In this document: positions 24,512 through 35,500 of the stretch, piece after piece
Layout: each line of letters starts with the position of its first letter
Position numbering within the stretch: the first letter of the stretch is position 1
NCBI GenBank assembly: GCA_021739645.1
Contig: JAIPBL010000021.1
Location: 1 to 64,000 of the forward strand
DNA length: 64,000 bases
Reading direction: 5' to 3'
Source of the DNA: Saprospiraceae bacterium
Lineage (GTDB): Bacteria; Bacteroidota; Bacteroidia; Chitinophagales; Saprospiraceae
The notes under the pieces: model-generated
The model's input: only the letters and a program-made list of their open reading frames with translations
What the model was told of the DNA's origin: nothing
Database searches by the model: none
Translations under genes and position numbers: made by a program

Positions 24512-24887
24512 TGTTCTTGATTTTTATTGCTGTGTGAGACCTTTTTTCCGTTTGATTCAACAAATATGTCGGTTAAGAAAAGGTATTTTTGACTGTTTTT
24601 TCTAAAACTGTGACGTTCTTAAGAAGAAGGTTATTTGATAAAAATTAAATTAGAGCCCCAATTAGACTAGTTTATGTTGCCGAAATAGGAATTGGTAGGG
24701 TAGGGTAACGTGACTACGGATATATTGTCAAAATGATTTTTTTTTCAGCCTTTGGTTACGATACTTTCTCTTTACCTCTTCAAGGCCTTTTTATATTTGC
24801 AATAAAACAGGAAAGAGGGTTTCTTGAGTTCATTAATTTGGTCGCAACAAAACCTCTTGAGTGAACAATTAAAATTCAAGACAAAAC
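24512..24887. other. AT-rich divergent intergenic region
   Basis: This spacer of 376 bases separates the cohesin-like gene from the DUF4293 gene and is strongly AT-rich. The only recognisable signal is the -7 box at 24792-24799. I see no RNA gene. Confidence 0.5.
24792..24799 (+). promoter_or_regulatory. Candidate -7 box for the DUF4293 gene
   Basis: TATATTTG followed by C matches TAnnTTTG. It lies 88 bases before the start codon. The -33 position holds TTTA rather than TTTG, so support is moderate. Confidence 0.4.
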
Positions 24888-25328
24888 ATGATACAAAGAA
24901 TTCAATCCATTTTCTTATTGCTTGCAGCTGCATCAGGATTTGGAGTGCTAGCGTTGCCATTTGCTTCAACGAATGAAGGTGTCCAATCTTCGACGTTGTT
25001 TTCGGACAAGGTCTATTCCATTAATGATAATATTGGACTGCTAGTTCTTTTTGCAGTGGCAGGAGCTTTGTCAATTGCAGCTATTTTTCTCTTCAACAAC
25101 AGACAGCTTCAAATGAAAATTGGAAGGATAGCATTGGTTTCAAATATCCTTGGGATAATATTGGCAACTATTCTTTTCTGGCAGGATTTGGCTGGAATTG
25201 GCACTTCCGCTGTGGAGGATGGACTTGGTGGTTACCTGCCTTTTCTATTCATTATATTTTCAGCCTTGGCACTAAGAGCCATCAAAAAGGATGAAACATT
25301 GGTTCGGTCAGCTGATAGGCTGCGATAA
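24888..25328 (+). CDS. DUF4293 family membrane protein
   Basis: A 146-residue integral membrane protein. The start MIQRIQSIFLLLAAASGFG is characteristic of DUF4293, a family confined to Bacteroidota. Four membrane segments are visible at about residues 5-25, 46-68, 78-100 and 112-132, with polar ends. The function is not known. It is followed by a strong hairpin and stands alone. Confidence 0.88.
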   Translation: MIQRIQSIFLLLAAASGFGVLALPFASTNEGVQSSTLFSDKVYSINDNIGLLVLFAVAGALSIAAIFLFNNRQLQMKIGRIALVSNILGIILATILFWQDLAGIGTSAVEDGLGGYLPFLFIIFSALALRAIKKDETLVRSADRLR

Positions 25329-25353
25329 AATGAAGCTGAATTATGCTACAAAA

Positions 25354-25388
25354 AAAGGTCGTTACTTGCGATGCAGGTAACGACCTTT
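25354..25388. terminator. Bidirectional terminator between DUF4293 and exbD genes
   Basis: Twelve-base arms AAAGGTCGTTAC (25354-25365) and GTAACGACCTTT (25377-25388) with an 11-base loop. A-run before and T-rich sequence after make it usable from both directions between convergent genes. Confidence 0.85.
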
Positions 25389-25412
25389 CTTTATCAAATC
25401 AGGCTCGTGTCT

Positions 25413-25892
25413 TTATTGAGACTTTTTGTTGACTCCACGCCGTGCGGCATAGTTAACTTTTAGTTGGCCAATCCTTCTAAGTTTTGTTTTCACATCCTGA
25501 ACAATACCCATCGTAATTTCACCATCAACCCGAAGGGAAGAAGTAATCCTTGGACGAAGGGCAGGTTGTACCGTTTGCTTGTGATTTTCAACAAAAAGTG
25601 GGATATCTTCCACTGTCTTAAAAGAATCATCTAGCTGAATCCGTGGCGCAGTACCGTAAATGGCTTGAAACCGCTCCATTGGTCGGCCAATATAGATGTA
25701 GTGTACCAGTGATTTTTGTTCAAGTTTCTCCAATTCAGTCGCAGAAGGCATTTGAACTTTTACCTTAAGTTCTGTTTCTCTCATCTTGGTGATAACCATG
25801 AAAAAGAAAAGAAGAATGAACACAATATCTGGTAGAGATGCAGTCGAAATAGTTGGAGCTGTATCCCCTCGTTTTTTCTGAAATTTACCCAT
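25413..25892 (-). CDS. exbD: Biopolymer transporter ExbD (second copy in operon)
   Basis: A 159-residue inner-membrane protein with one membrane segment (PDIVFILLFFFMVITKM, residues 21-37) and a periplasmic domain. Asp22 matches the proton-carrying Asp of ExbD/TolR. It is the last gene of the minus-strand operon and lies 47 bases after the other ExbD. The second copy differs from the first and may form a heteromeric complex with it. These complexes power TonB-dependent outer-membrane transport; no tonB gene is next to it. Confidence 0.93.
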   Translation of the reverse strand: MGKFQKKRGDTAPTISTASLPDIVFILLFFFMVITKMRETELKVKVQMPSATELEKLEQKSLVHYIYIGRPMERFQAIYGTAPRIQLDDSFKTVEDIPLFVENHKQTVQPALRPRITSSLRVDGEITMGIVQDVKTKLRRIGQLKVNYAARRGVNKKSQ

Positions 25893-25939
25893 AACTGTAA
25901 AGTTTAAATGGCTGTGAATGTAGTGATTAAAGGGAACAT

Positions 25940-26494
25940 CTATTTCGACTCTTCACCGTAAGATGTAGCTTCTGCCTCTGAAAGAACAAAAGGAATTTTT
26001 GCCTTAATCTTGTCTTTCTTTGCCTTAGGCAAATCATCGGAGTAGTGTTCACCAAACTGAGTTTGGCTTTCCTCTTCCCACAGTTCATTGTATGCAGCTT
26101 TCAACTCATTGTACACCTCAATATAGGTTCCGTACTTTGTCCCACGGTCATTTTTCAATGAAATGATTGCCGCATTTGGGAACTCAGCTAAGTCGGCCTT
26201 TTTTGAAGGGTTCATGATGAACTCCTTAGCTCTTTCACGCAATTCATCTACGTTTGCCGGTTCGCCACGAACCAAGAGTTGATTTTGAGCATTCACCAAA
26301 ACCGAGAAGACATTTCGCTGATTAATCTGAATGTTCTCTGGTGGTTCTTCCGACCATTCTGGGAGACGAACCGTGATGCCTCGTTCTACATCAATGGTTG
26401 TTGTAACCAAGAAGAATACCAGCAACAAAAAGGCAATATCTGCCATCGAACTGGCATTGATTTCGGCAGCTGGCCTACTTTTTTTATTTGCCAT
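25940..26494 (-). CDS. exbD: Biopolymer transporter ExbD (first copy in operon)
   Basis: A 184-residue ExbD/TolR protein. The membrane segment is MADIAFLLLVFFLVTTTID (residues 17-35) with Asp19 at the position of the essential proton-binding Asp. The periplasmic part continues with 'ITVRLPEWSEEPP', and a Lys/Glu-rich insert near residues 150-180 is longer than in Escherichia coli ExbD. It begins 5 bases after the upstream membrane-protein gene, so they are translationally close. Confidence 0.93.
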   Translation of the reverse strand: MANKKSRPAAEINASSMADIAFLLLVFFLVTTTIDVERGITVRLPEWSEEPPENIQINQRNVFSVLVNAQNQLLVRGEPANVDELRERAKEFIMNPSKKADLAEFPNAAIISLKNDRGTKYGTYIEVYNELKAAYNELWEEESQTQFGEHYSDDLPKAKKDKIKAKIPFVLSEAEATSYGEESK

Positions 26495-26499
26495 GATGG

Positions 26500-26991
26500 T
26501 TATTGATTTTTAAAATAGCCCCAGATTTCCATCAGAACTACAATGACTACGATTCCAACCAACATCATAAGGGAAAGCTGAATGCCTCCGCTGATGACTT
26601 TGAAGATGGTATCAGAAACCTTGAAATTTTCAACTGTTGTGCCCAATGCTCCGCCGACGTTGGCATCTGTCATTGCGAATATTATCCCAAACAGGACGAC
26701 AAGCCCTCCGAAGGCAATCAGGCCTTTTTTGGCAGCTTTGAAATTGCTGAAAATTTGAAGGAGGCTAAGTACCAAGGTGGTCAAAACAGCCAAAATCAGC
26801 AAGCCAATGGCTAGGTAAATCCCGGTTTTGAAGATACCACCCTCAGGTGAAAAGGCTTGCCTTTCTGTCGGAATATCCGAGAAATCAGACAACCCTGTAA
26901 CAATTGGGATTATTGCAATGAGAAACACCACAACAACAGCCAAAAATGCCACTGAAACACCTTTTCTGGATAGATAATTATATGCAGACAT
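26500..26991 (-). CDS. Four-helix membrane protein of the exbB-exbD operon
   Basis: A 163-residue membrane protein with hydrophobic segments at about residues 12-33, 54-80, 91-108 and 133-158. I do not recognise a named family. It sits between exbB (12 bases upstream) and exbD (5 bases downstream). A small membrane protein in this place is, from memory, usual in Bacteroidota and is normally listed as hypothetical. It could be an accessory subunit of the proton channel. Confidence 0.82.
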   Translation of the reverse strand: MSAYNYLSRKGVSVAFLAVVVVFLIAIIPIVTGLSDFSDIPTERQAFSPEGGIFKTGIYLAIGLLILAVLTTLVLSLLQIFSNFKAAKKGLIAFGGLVVLFGIIFAMTDANVGGALGTTVENFKVSDTIFKVISGGIQLSLMMLVGIVVIVVLMEIWGYFKNQ

Positions 26992-27003
26992 ATTGACTTT
27001 GTT

Positions 27004-27819
27004 TTATCTTTTGAAAATGTTGTTGGCAAACAGCATGTCAACCAAAGTGACAGAAGACTCTTCCATCTTGTTGGTAATGCCGTCAATCTTTGAGACAGCA
27101 TAATTGTAAAAAATCTGCATGATGATAGCCACGAGAAGACCAAATACCGTAGTCAACAAGGCAACTTTGATACCACCAGCAACGATAGTTGGAGAGATAT
27201 CACCTACTTGTTCAATACGGTCAAAGGCTTCCACCATACCGATTACTGTACCCATGAAACCGAGCATAGGAGCAAGTGCAATCACCAATGAAATCCAAAT
27301 AAGGCCTTTTTCCAAAAGACCCATTTGAACACTGCCATAAGAAACGATCGCTTTTTCAACGGCATCAGGGCCATGTTGAACGTTGCGCAGTCCTTCGTAA
27401 AGAACACTGGCAGCTGGGCCTTGAGTAGAGCGGCAAACTTCCATTGCACCATTCACGTCCCCATTCTTCAAGTTGTTGTCAATCTTTGTGAGCAGCTTTT
27501 CCGTGTTAACGGATGCGAGATTCAAGGTGATGATCCGCTCAATACAAAGCCCCAGGCCCAAAATCAAGCAAAAAAGGATAGGAAGCATGAATATCCAATT
27601 ACCTTGGATGAACTTCTCTTTCAGCATCTGAACGCCCGATGATGACTCTACAGGAGCAGCTGGTGCTTCTTCTTCTTCAACAGCTGGTGTAGTAATGGTT
27701 TGCTGAGCTGCGGTGTCAGTGGCCTGAGCACTTGAATCGGCAGGGTCTTGGGCGCTAACATAGTTAGTAGTGAAAGTCACCAGGCCGAAGACGAGCAAAA
27801 GAGCTAATAATTTGCGCAT
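27004..27819 (-). CDS. exbB: MotA/TolQ/ExbB proton channel protein with leader
   Basis: A 271-residue ExbB. The first 25 residues (MRKLLALLLVFGLVTFTTN) form a signal-like leader, followed by an acidic Ala/Glu/Pro stretch to about residue 65. Then come the three membrane segments of the family: about 72-92, 165-190 with the signature ALAPMLGFMGTVIGMVEAF, and 205-235. This long N-terminal extension is common in Bacteroidota ExbB. It is the first gene of the minus-strand operon exbB, membrane protein, exbD, exbD, which turns proton flow into work at TonB. Confidence 0.95.
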   Translation of the reverse strand: MRKLLALLLVFGLVTFTTNYVSAQDPADSSAQATDTAAQQTITTPAVEEEEAPAAPVESSSGVQMLKEKFIQGNWIFMLPILFCLILGLGLCIERIITLNLASVNTEKLLTKIDNNLKNGDVNGAMEVCRSTQGPAASVLYEGLRNVQHGPDAVEKAIVSYGSVQMGLLEKGLIWISLVIALAPMLGFMGTVIGMVEAFDRIEQVGDISPTIVAGGIKVALLTTVFGLLVAIIMQIFYNYAVSKIDGITNKMEESSVTLVDMLFANNIFKR

Positions 27820-27938
27820 AGTCGTAAGATTTTACGTTTAAATTTAGTTAATCGTTACCTGAAATTAAATTGTGGGATAATTCCCAGTTTGTTGATTCTG
27901 AACTCCGATGTTTTGTTCCCTCCAGAATAAAAAATCAG

Positions 27939-28026
27939 CGGAGAGATAGGGATTCGAACCCTAGATACCCTTTTGGAGTATACACACTTTCCAGGCGTGC
28001 GCCTTCGACCACTCGGCCATCTCTCC
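27939..28026 (-). tRNA. tRNA-Ser (anticodon GGA)
   Basis: On the minus strand the gene begins GGAGAGATGGCCGAGTGG. The acceptor stem GGAGAGA pairs with TCTCTCC, the anticodon loop CTGGAAA sits on the stem CACGC/GTGTG, a long variable arm is present, and the T arm is TAGGG-TTCGAAT-CCCTA. The discriminator is G and CCA is not encoded. The long variable arm and GGA anticodon identify serine (UCC/UCU codons). It lies 120 bases upstream of exbB on the same strand. Confidence 0.96.
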
Positions 28027-28195
28027 GTGTGTTTTCTTTTACAGGAAAAAGCCCTGCTGTTTTTAAGCCGCCGCAAAAATTGCAAAAAGAAACTACAATT
28101 CAAAAATTTTTAAAAGCGGACGGTTCTTCAAATTAAAATTTGGGACTGGATAAGGCTATACAAGTTTACATCATAGTAGAAAAGATGGGGCAAGT

Positions 28196-29008
28196 TTAAG
28201 AAAGAGTTGTGTAAGCCCAAGATATTTTATCAAAAATATTTTTAGAATTGTTTGTTGTAGCGTTTGCTACCGCTTGTAAATCAAGTGATTTCAATGCTGC
28301 TACTTTTTCTGCAACTATCCTGACATAAGCACTTTCATTGCGTTTGCCACGGTAAGGCACCGGGGCCAGGTAGGGTGAATCTGTCTCCAAAACAAGCCAC
28401 TCTAAGGGCAATTCACTCACAACTTTGTCCAATCCAGCATTCTTAAATGTGGCCACCCCGCCTATGCCTAGGTAAAATCCCATGGAGAAAGCCGACGCTG
28501 CTTGTTCAACCGTGCCAGTGAAACAATGTAAAATACCTCGAAGGCGCTCATCGCGTTCATCCTGCAAAATATCCAGAATTAATTCAGTGGAATCTCTGGA
28601 ATGGATGACAATTGGAAGCTCGTGCGCTTTTGCCAAAGCAATTTGTTTCTTGAAAGCATCAATTTGAATGTTGAGTGTCGATTTATCCCAAAAAAGGTCA
28701 ATTCCTATCTCGCCGATAGCGCAGAAAGGGCGCTTTCCCAGCCAATTCTTCACAATTTCGAGTTCTTGCTCGTAATCATCTTTCACCGAACAAGGGTGCA
28801 AGCCCATCATCGCATGCACTTGACCAGGGAAAGTTGACTCAAGTGCAAGCATTTCATCGATTACCCTGCTATCGATATTGGGAAGAAAAAACTTGAAAAC
28901 ACCTGCTTCTAAGGCTCGATTCATCATTTCTGTCCGGTCGGCGTCAAATTCCTTTAGGTAAAGATGCGTGTGCGTGTCAACCAATGCTATTCCAACTAAA
29001 TTCTTCAT
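28196..29008 (-). CDS. TatD family metal-dependent hydrolase
   Basis: A 270-residue TatD-type TIM barrel, a family of metal-dependent DNases. The metal-binding motif DTHTH is at residues 11-15, 'GEIGIDLFWD' follows near 97-106, then 'IVIHSRDS', 'LHCFTG' and 'LETDSPYLAPVPYRGKRNE', which are the expected ligands and substrate-loop motifs. Length is normal for the family. The start ATG 29008 gives eight residues before the first strand. It is transcribed in the same direction as the tRNA and exb operon but 170 bases apart. Confidence 0.94.
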   Translation of the reverse strand: MKNLVGIALVDTHTHLYLKEFDADRTEMMNRALEAGVFKFFLPNIDSRVIDEMLALESTFPGQVHAMMGLHPCSVKDDYEQELEIVKNWLGKRPFCAIGEIGIDLFWDKSTLNIQIDAFKKQIALAKAHELPIVIHSRDSTELILDILQDERDERLRGILHCFTGTVEQAASAFSMGFYLGIGGVATFKNAGLDKVVSELPLEWLVLETDSPYLAPVPYRGKRNESAYVRIVAEKVAALKSLDLQAVANATTNNSKNIFDKISWAYTTLS

Positions 29009-29512
29009 TATTTTTTGATAAATAGTAGATAATGAGCACTTTTTAAGTGCGAAAATATTATTATAATTGCAAGAAAATTCAAAAACCGAAATCTGGAGTA
29101 GCTAGTTTTTAGAAAACAAAACAAAAACAAAGTGTAAAAATAACTGCAAAGACAATATATTTGCGACCTACGGTTCCCTTCTACACACGTTTTGACGTAA
29201 CTCGTCTGTCTTGCTCATCCAATTTTCGGCCTTGTAATTAAGGCATTTAAGAACACCTTCATTCAAAAATGGTTAGCCCAATTTAGTAACTTCTAAGTGA
29301 AAGCCTTTGAAGTTCGGAATTCTATATTGTTTTGCTAACAGCTGGCAATTTTTAGTTTAATTTTCGGAAGTCTTGAGAAAACTCACCACAAACTAGTTTT
29401 GAAATCAGCACAAAAGCGTTAGACAGCTTTTAAAATTAATCTTAACCGGAGGCATCACATTAATCCCAATTTCAGCATCACGCATTCGCAGTCATGTAAT
29501 AAACCTCCAATT
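29009..29512. other. AT-rich divergent region before the 2431-aa gene
   Basis: About 500 bases without a coding frame. The best signal is TATATTTG at 29156-29163 (TAnnTTTG type) facing right, without a clear -33 element. If used it would give a leader of about 350 bases for the giant gene. Several A- and T-rich tracts are present; I see no RNA fold of note. Confidence 0.45.
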
Positions 29513-32500
29513 ATGGAAAACAGCATAGAACACTTTGAGCAAACACCGAACAAACACATGAAATCTGTAAAATCATTTTCATTTTATGCAGCAGTCTTGA
29601 CTGCTGCGCTTTGTCTTTCAGGATTAACGGCAAGGGCAGATTCCTTCTTGGAGGGCAATGCTCCAAACTGGCTAAAGCCCTGGGCAGTGAGCGCAGGACT
29701 TGATGTTTCTATTTGTTTGGGTGATTCCACCCAACTGCAAGCCACTGGGGCAAACAGCTACACTTGGGCGCCTGCAATCGGCTTGAGTTGTACCAACTGC
29801 CCCAACCCAGTCGCTTCGCCCACCGTGACCACCACTTATTTCGTTACGGGAGATGACGGGACTATGGACGAAGTGGTGGTCAAAGTGCTCGTCCCACCGG
29901 TTATCCTCAACATTATTTTGAACGACCCCACAGATTGCAACCTGCCAAACGGCTCCATCGCTATCTCAATGGTCGGACTTGGTTCATACGAGTACAGCAT
30001 TGACGGAGGGGCCGTCTGGCAGAACAGCGGCATTTTCACCGCATTGCCGCCAGGCAACTACGCCATCAGGGTGCGAGGCTCAAATGGTATTTGTGAAATT
30101 AGTGGCGGTTCTTACACCCTAGTTGCCCCGCCAGCCCCACTAAATCTCAGCGTCCTGGCCAATGACCCAACATTTTGCGATGTACCCAATGGCTCCATCG
30201 TTATTTCTGCATCGGGTGGCATCAGTCCGTTGGAATACAGCATCGATAATGGTCAGACATGGCTGCAGCAAAACGTCTTCCAATCACTTACCTCCGGCAA
30301 TTACCAAATCAAAGTTCGGAACGGAAACGGCACTTGCGAAACCAGCGGTGGCTCTTTCATGCTCACTGGTTCTCCCGACGAGGCAATTATTGCAGATATT
30401 TTCACCGCAAGTCCGACCAACTGCAACGCACAGGACGGCTTGATAACAGTCATTGTGTCTAATGACGGCGGCCAATTTGAGTTTAGCATCAATGGAGGGA
30501 TCAGCTACCATCCAAACAACAGTTTCGCTGGGCTCGATGAGGGCGTTTACCACATTTTTGTGCGGCGGACTGACGGTACTTGTGCCAAGAGTGGCGGTTA
30601 CTTCACACTCACAAGCCCCAACCGGCCAACGATTTATGGGGTTTCAAAGGTAAACCCACTTAGCTGTGGCGGCCAAAATGGCAATATTACCATCCTTGCC
30701 TTTGGCCCTAGCACCCTGCAGTTCAGTGTTGACGGCGGTCAAACTTGGTTCGGTTCCAATGTCTTCTCCAATTTGCCAGCAAGTACCTACTCAGTTGTCG
30801 TGCGAAATGATGATGGCTCCTGCGTTACGGCTGGCGGAACAGTTACGCTGACTGAACCTGGCCCCCCTGTAATATCGCATGTGAATGCGACCAACCCATC
30901 GGACTGTGGTTTGACGAACGGTTCCATCATTATTGTTGCATCCGGGGTGGGTCAACTTGAATACAGTATCGATAATGGCATTGCTTGGCAGCAGGCTTCT
31001 GTATTTAACAACCTTGCCGAAGGCGATTACCAAGTAAAGGTTCAATACGTGGGTGGAGGCTGTCCGGTCAGCTACGGCTCAAATCCAATTGTGCTGGATG
31101 CACCCGGTGCACCACCTGTTATCAGTGCTATCAATACCATGCAACCTTCCGCCTGTGGTGTGACTGATGGCTCAATTTCTATTGTGGCGAGCGCCAGTGG
31201 GCCGCTTTCTTACAGTATAAATGGCGGCAATAGTTTCCAGACCTTCAATGTTTTCAATAGCCTTGGGGCTGGCGATTACCAAATTGTGGTAAAATTGACC
31301 AACGGAAACTGCTCAACCGCTGGCACGGCCAACCTTTTTTACAGCGGCTGTACCGATACTATCCAAGTCACGATACCATGGAACATCAATACCGACTACT
31401 GTATTGACCCTGCAGTGTTCAACAACCTTGGAACCATCACCAGTGCTGTTTTTTTGGATGTAGGCAATGCACTTACGGTGGCTGGCGCAAACATCAATCA
31501 AAACTGCCTGACGCTTTCTCCATCACCAGGGTTCACGGGCCTTTCGCCCGACCTGATTTGTGTGGTTCATTGCTTCAACAACAGCACTACCATTTGTGAT
31601 ACTACCTACTTGCAAGTGACCGTGGAAGGTGTGGTAATCTGTGACGACGTGTTCAGCACCGACAGCGTTTCGATTAGCTACACTGGCAACCCAACGAATT
31701 ACTGCGTACCAGTTCCGCTCACCGATTTATTGGGTTTTGAACTGTACCTCAACGGTGCGCCGCTGGTCAGTCCGTTCGCCTGCGACTTTGAACCAACGAC
31801 GGCCTACTCCTTCACCTTTTTGCCGGGCGCAGGTTTCAGTGGGCCTTATTCTTTGGATTCCTGGTCGGTGAACGGCAATTCCTACGCCGGCTATTTCAAT
31901 GATGCCAATGAGTTGCTGGCGCTCATGCTTGCCTTTGACCCCAATGGAAACTGGCAGATAAACCTTTCCACCGGCTTGATTTACGGCGGTGACCAAAACG
32001 CCAACTATGGCGACATGGAGGTGACGCATATCCCCAGTGGCTCGACCACTGTCTTGAACACCAACACGACCTTTTTGCCTACTGGCTTCACAGTGGGATT
32101 AGCTGACCCAGGCGTTTCGGTGCTGGTGGTACAAAACCCAGTGGACGGTTGCGCTGACACGCTTTACATCAATGCCATTCTTTACCCTATTACCACCGAC
32201 ACGGTCTATTTAACCACCAACGTGAATATTCCGACCGCCTCCACCTGTCTCGATGGCAGCGAATTGCCGGGCGGCCTAATCGTCAACGTGGGCTACTGTG
32301 GCGGCCCGAGCAATGGGTCGGCTCCGTTGACATCGCCAGAATGCGTGTACTACATCCCAAATCTCAACTTCGCTGGACAGGACGAGTTTTGCATGGTTGT
32401 TTGCGACGGTGGCTTCCCCCAAGTTTGTGACACCACCATTTTCATTGTCAATGTTCTCCCTGAAAACGATACCGTTTACTTGACCATCCCGATAGGTGAA

Positions 32501-35500
32501 ACCTCCGTTGATACCTGTCTCGGCAACTTCGTCATCGAGCTGCCGGGAAGTGTGACTTCTGCCGATTTTATTGGGATAAACACTTCGGAAATAACAGGTA
32601 CTTTAAATGGCAACTGCCTGACTTTCAATTCAACCGGAACTTTTTTTGGCACAACAACCGTCTGCGTCAGCTTTTGCAGTGGTGGCGTTTGCGATGAAAA
32701 CACATTCATTGTCACCATCGTACCACCAGTAATTTGTGAGGAGATTTTTGACCAAAACACCCTCAGTTTTGCCACGCCAACACCAGACAATTTCTTCTGC
32801 ATCCCGATTCCAATAGGTGAAATATTCAATTACAACGTAACCTTGGATAGCAACCCGGTTCCCCAAACATTTACACCGTGCGGGTTCGACTTCCTCACGG
32901 TTTACAGTTACGCCAATTTGCCCGGAGGGCCGTACAACGTGGATGCCTGGACGGCAAACGGTACACTCCACAGTGGCCCAATTGCCGACATCAATGCCCT
33001 CGTGGCAATGATGAACACCTGGGATGCCGACGGCAACTGGGTACTCAACACCACGACACAAACCATTCAAGGTGGGCAGGGCGGTACTTACAGCGACTTG
33101 GTCATCACACCTTTGGGCGGAGCTCCGCAAACGTTCACTGCCAACCTCGTCCAGTTCCCACTGGGTTCGCAGATGGCCATTTCAGGATACGGCAACCACG
33201 AAGTTATCGTGACGGCAGCGAACGGCTGCGCCGATACCGTTCAGGTGGAATTCGTCCAGCATTTGGTCTCCACCGATACCCTTGTTTTCAATACCCCACC
33301 GAATACGGCCGTTACTCAGATTTGTGGCAACACCTCGGAGCTGATCGGCAATTTGTTCAGCATAAGTTTTTGCGGGGTGCCGAGCAACGGTGGTTTCGTT
33401 CCAACCAGCGCCACCTGCTTCACCTACACTCCGAACTTGGGCTTCATCGGGGCTGACTCGGCATGCGTTGTTTTTTGCGACGACAACTTTCCGACTGTTT
33501 GTGACACTTTTGTATTTATCATAAATGTTCAGCCCGTTCCAGATACCGTGTACGTGGATGCTCCAGGCACGATGCCATTCGATACTTGCCTGAACAGTTC
33601 GGTACTGCAACTGCCCGGCATTTTGACTTCGTCATCCATTTGCGGAGCAAACGCCAACGAGGTGACGCTCACCCTCACGGGCAACTGTGTGACTATTGAC
33701 CTTGAGGACAATTTCATCGGCTCAACGACGGCGTGCGTGGTCCATTGCGATGACTCCACCCCGCAGGTTTGCGACACGACCTACCTCGTCATTACCTCCA
33801 ACGGCATGCCGCCGCCCTGCCCGGAAATTTTTAACCCAGACAATATTTTGCTTCCGTTGCAAAATGGGGTAGGGGAGGTTTGCCTGCCCATTGCGCCAGC
33901 ACAAATCGTTGATTTTCTAGTCACAATAGACGGACTGCCCTACAACGGTGCACTGACACCTTGCAACATGGACCAAGTGGTGATATACTTTTTTGGACAA
34001 GTATCCGGGCAAGGAGCGAACGGCCCGTATTCGGTGAGCTGGCAAGCAAATGGTCAAAATTTTTCAAGTGTGGTACAAAATATGCAGGAGTTGGTGAACC
34101 AGCTGAATACTTGGGACCCTGCTGGAAACTGGATTATCGAACCTCAGACATATTCTCTTATTAGCACCAACATCAACGGCGTGTACGGAAACCTCATTAT
34201 CACACATATCGCCACCGGTATTTTAAGCACGATTGCGCCCAACTTCAACAGCGTTCCGTTTGGGACGGCTGTGCAAATCAGTGGGGCGGGGCCGCATGAA
34301 ATCATCGTGGAAAACCAAGTGGACGGCTGCTCCGACACGCTGACCATCAACGCACTGAACGGTGTGGGCCAACTCGACATCTTCACGCTGGAAGATGTGC
34401 CCAGCAACGTGTCTTGCATTGACACCATGGGCCTACCCGGCAACTTCCAGTCGATGACGGTTTGTGAAACGCCACAAAACGGCACGATTTCCATCGTTGG
34501 CAACTGTTTTACCTACAATCCAGCCCCAGGTTTTGTTGGCACAAACACCGGATGCATGGTCGTCTGCGACAACCTAGGCAACTGCGATACCACGCTGCTG
34601 AACATCACCGTGGCGCCGCTTTGCAGCATGTTCGACATCTTCCCGGACACTACGGCACAGATTCAGGTGATTGATTGTGCAGACATAGCTGCGTACTGTA
34701 CGCCAATCCTGCTCGATTCCATCGGCAACTACGGGGTGCTGGACAACGGATTCCCGTATGCTGGCAATTTTGTGGTGTGCAACGGGCAATTTGCCCAGAT
34801 AGCACTCGACACGGGTTTCCACGAAGTGATTTTTGTGCAAATGAACACTGGCTGCCAGGACACATTGTACGCAAACGTATCATGTTCGTCCAACGACGGC
34901 TGCGGCATCTCGGCGCTCTCGCCACTGACCATCGACGTGGACGACTGCGCTGCAACTACCCAGTTCTGCGTCTCGGTCTCCGTGCTGGACCTGCCCAATT
35001 TCCTCATCACCGACAATGGAGCCGCCTTCGGCGGAACGATTGGCATCTGCGACCTCAACGGAACAACGGTCGGCATGACGCTTGACACCGGGATGCACAT
35101 GCTCATTCTCGCCGATACGGTGAAGGGCTGTGCGGATACTTTTTTGGTGAACGTGCTTTGTACCATCATCGAAGATGTGACGGTGGATACGACGGTGGCA
35201 GAAGGTGACTCCCTCGTGCTTTGCCTCGGTGATTTTGGCTACCAAGCCGCATTGATTGACAGCGTAACATCGGTTTGCACTGGCAACGGAAACACCAGTT
35301 TCAGTATTGACCCCACCATTTGGTGCATTACCTTTTACGGTGATGCCGTGGGGCTGGACACCGCTTGTTTCTTGGTCAGCGTGGGAGATACCAGCGCCAT
35401 TTTCACGGTAAATATTGAGGTGACAACACCCTGTCCGGTTTTCATTCCCGGCGGTATTTTGGCCACTGGCGTACCTTGTTCGGTGGACACGGGGCTGATT

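Noticed and set aside
27855-28103. Small frames on both strands over the tRNA
   Set aside because: They run through the tRNA-Ser gene and show tRNA-derived peptides, a common artefact.
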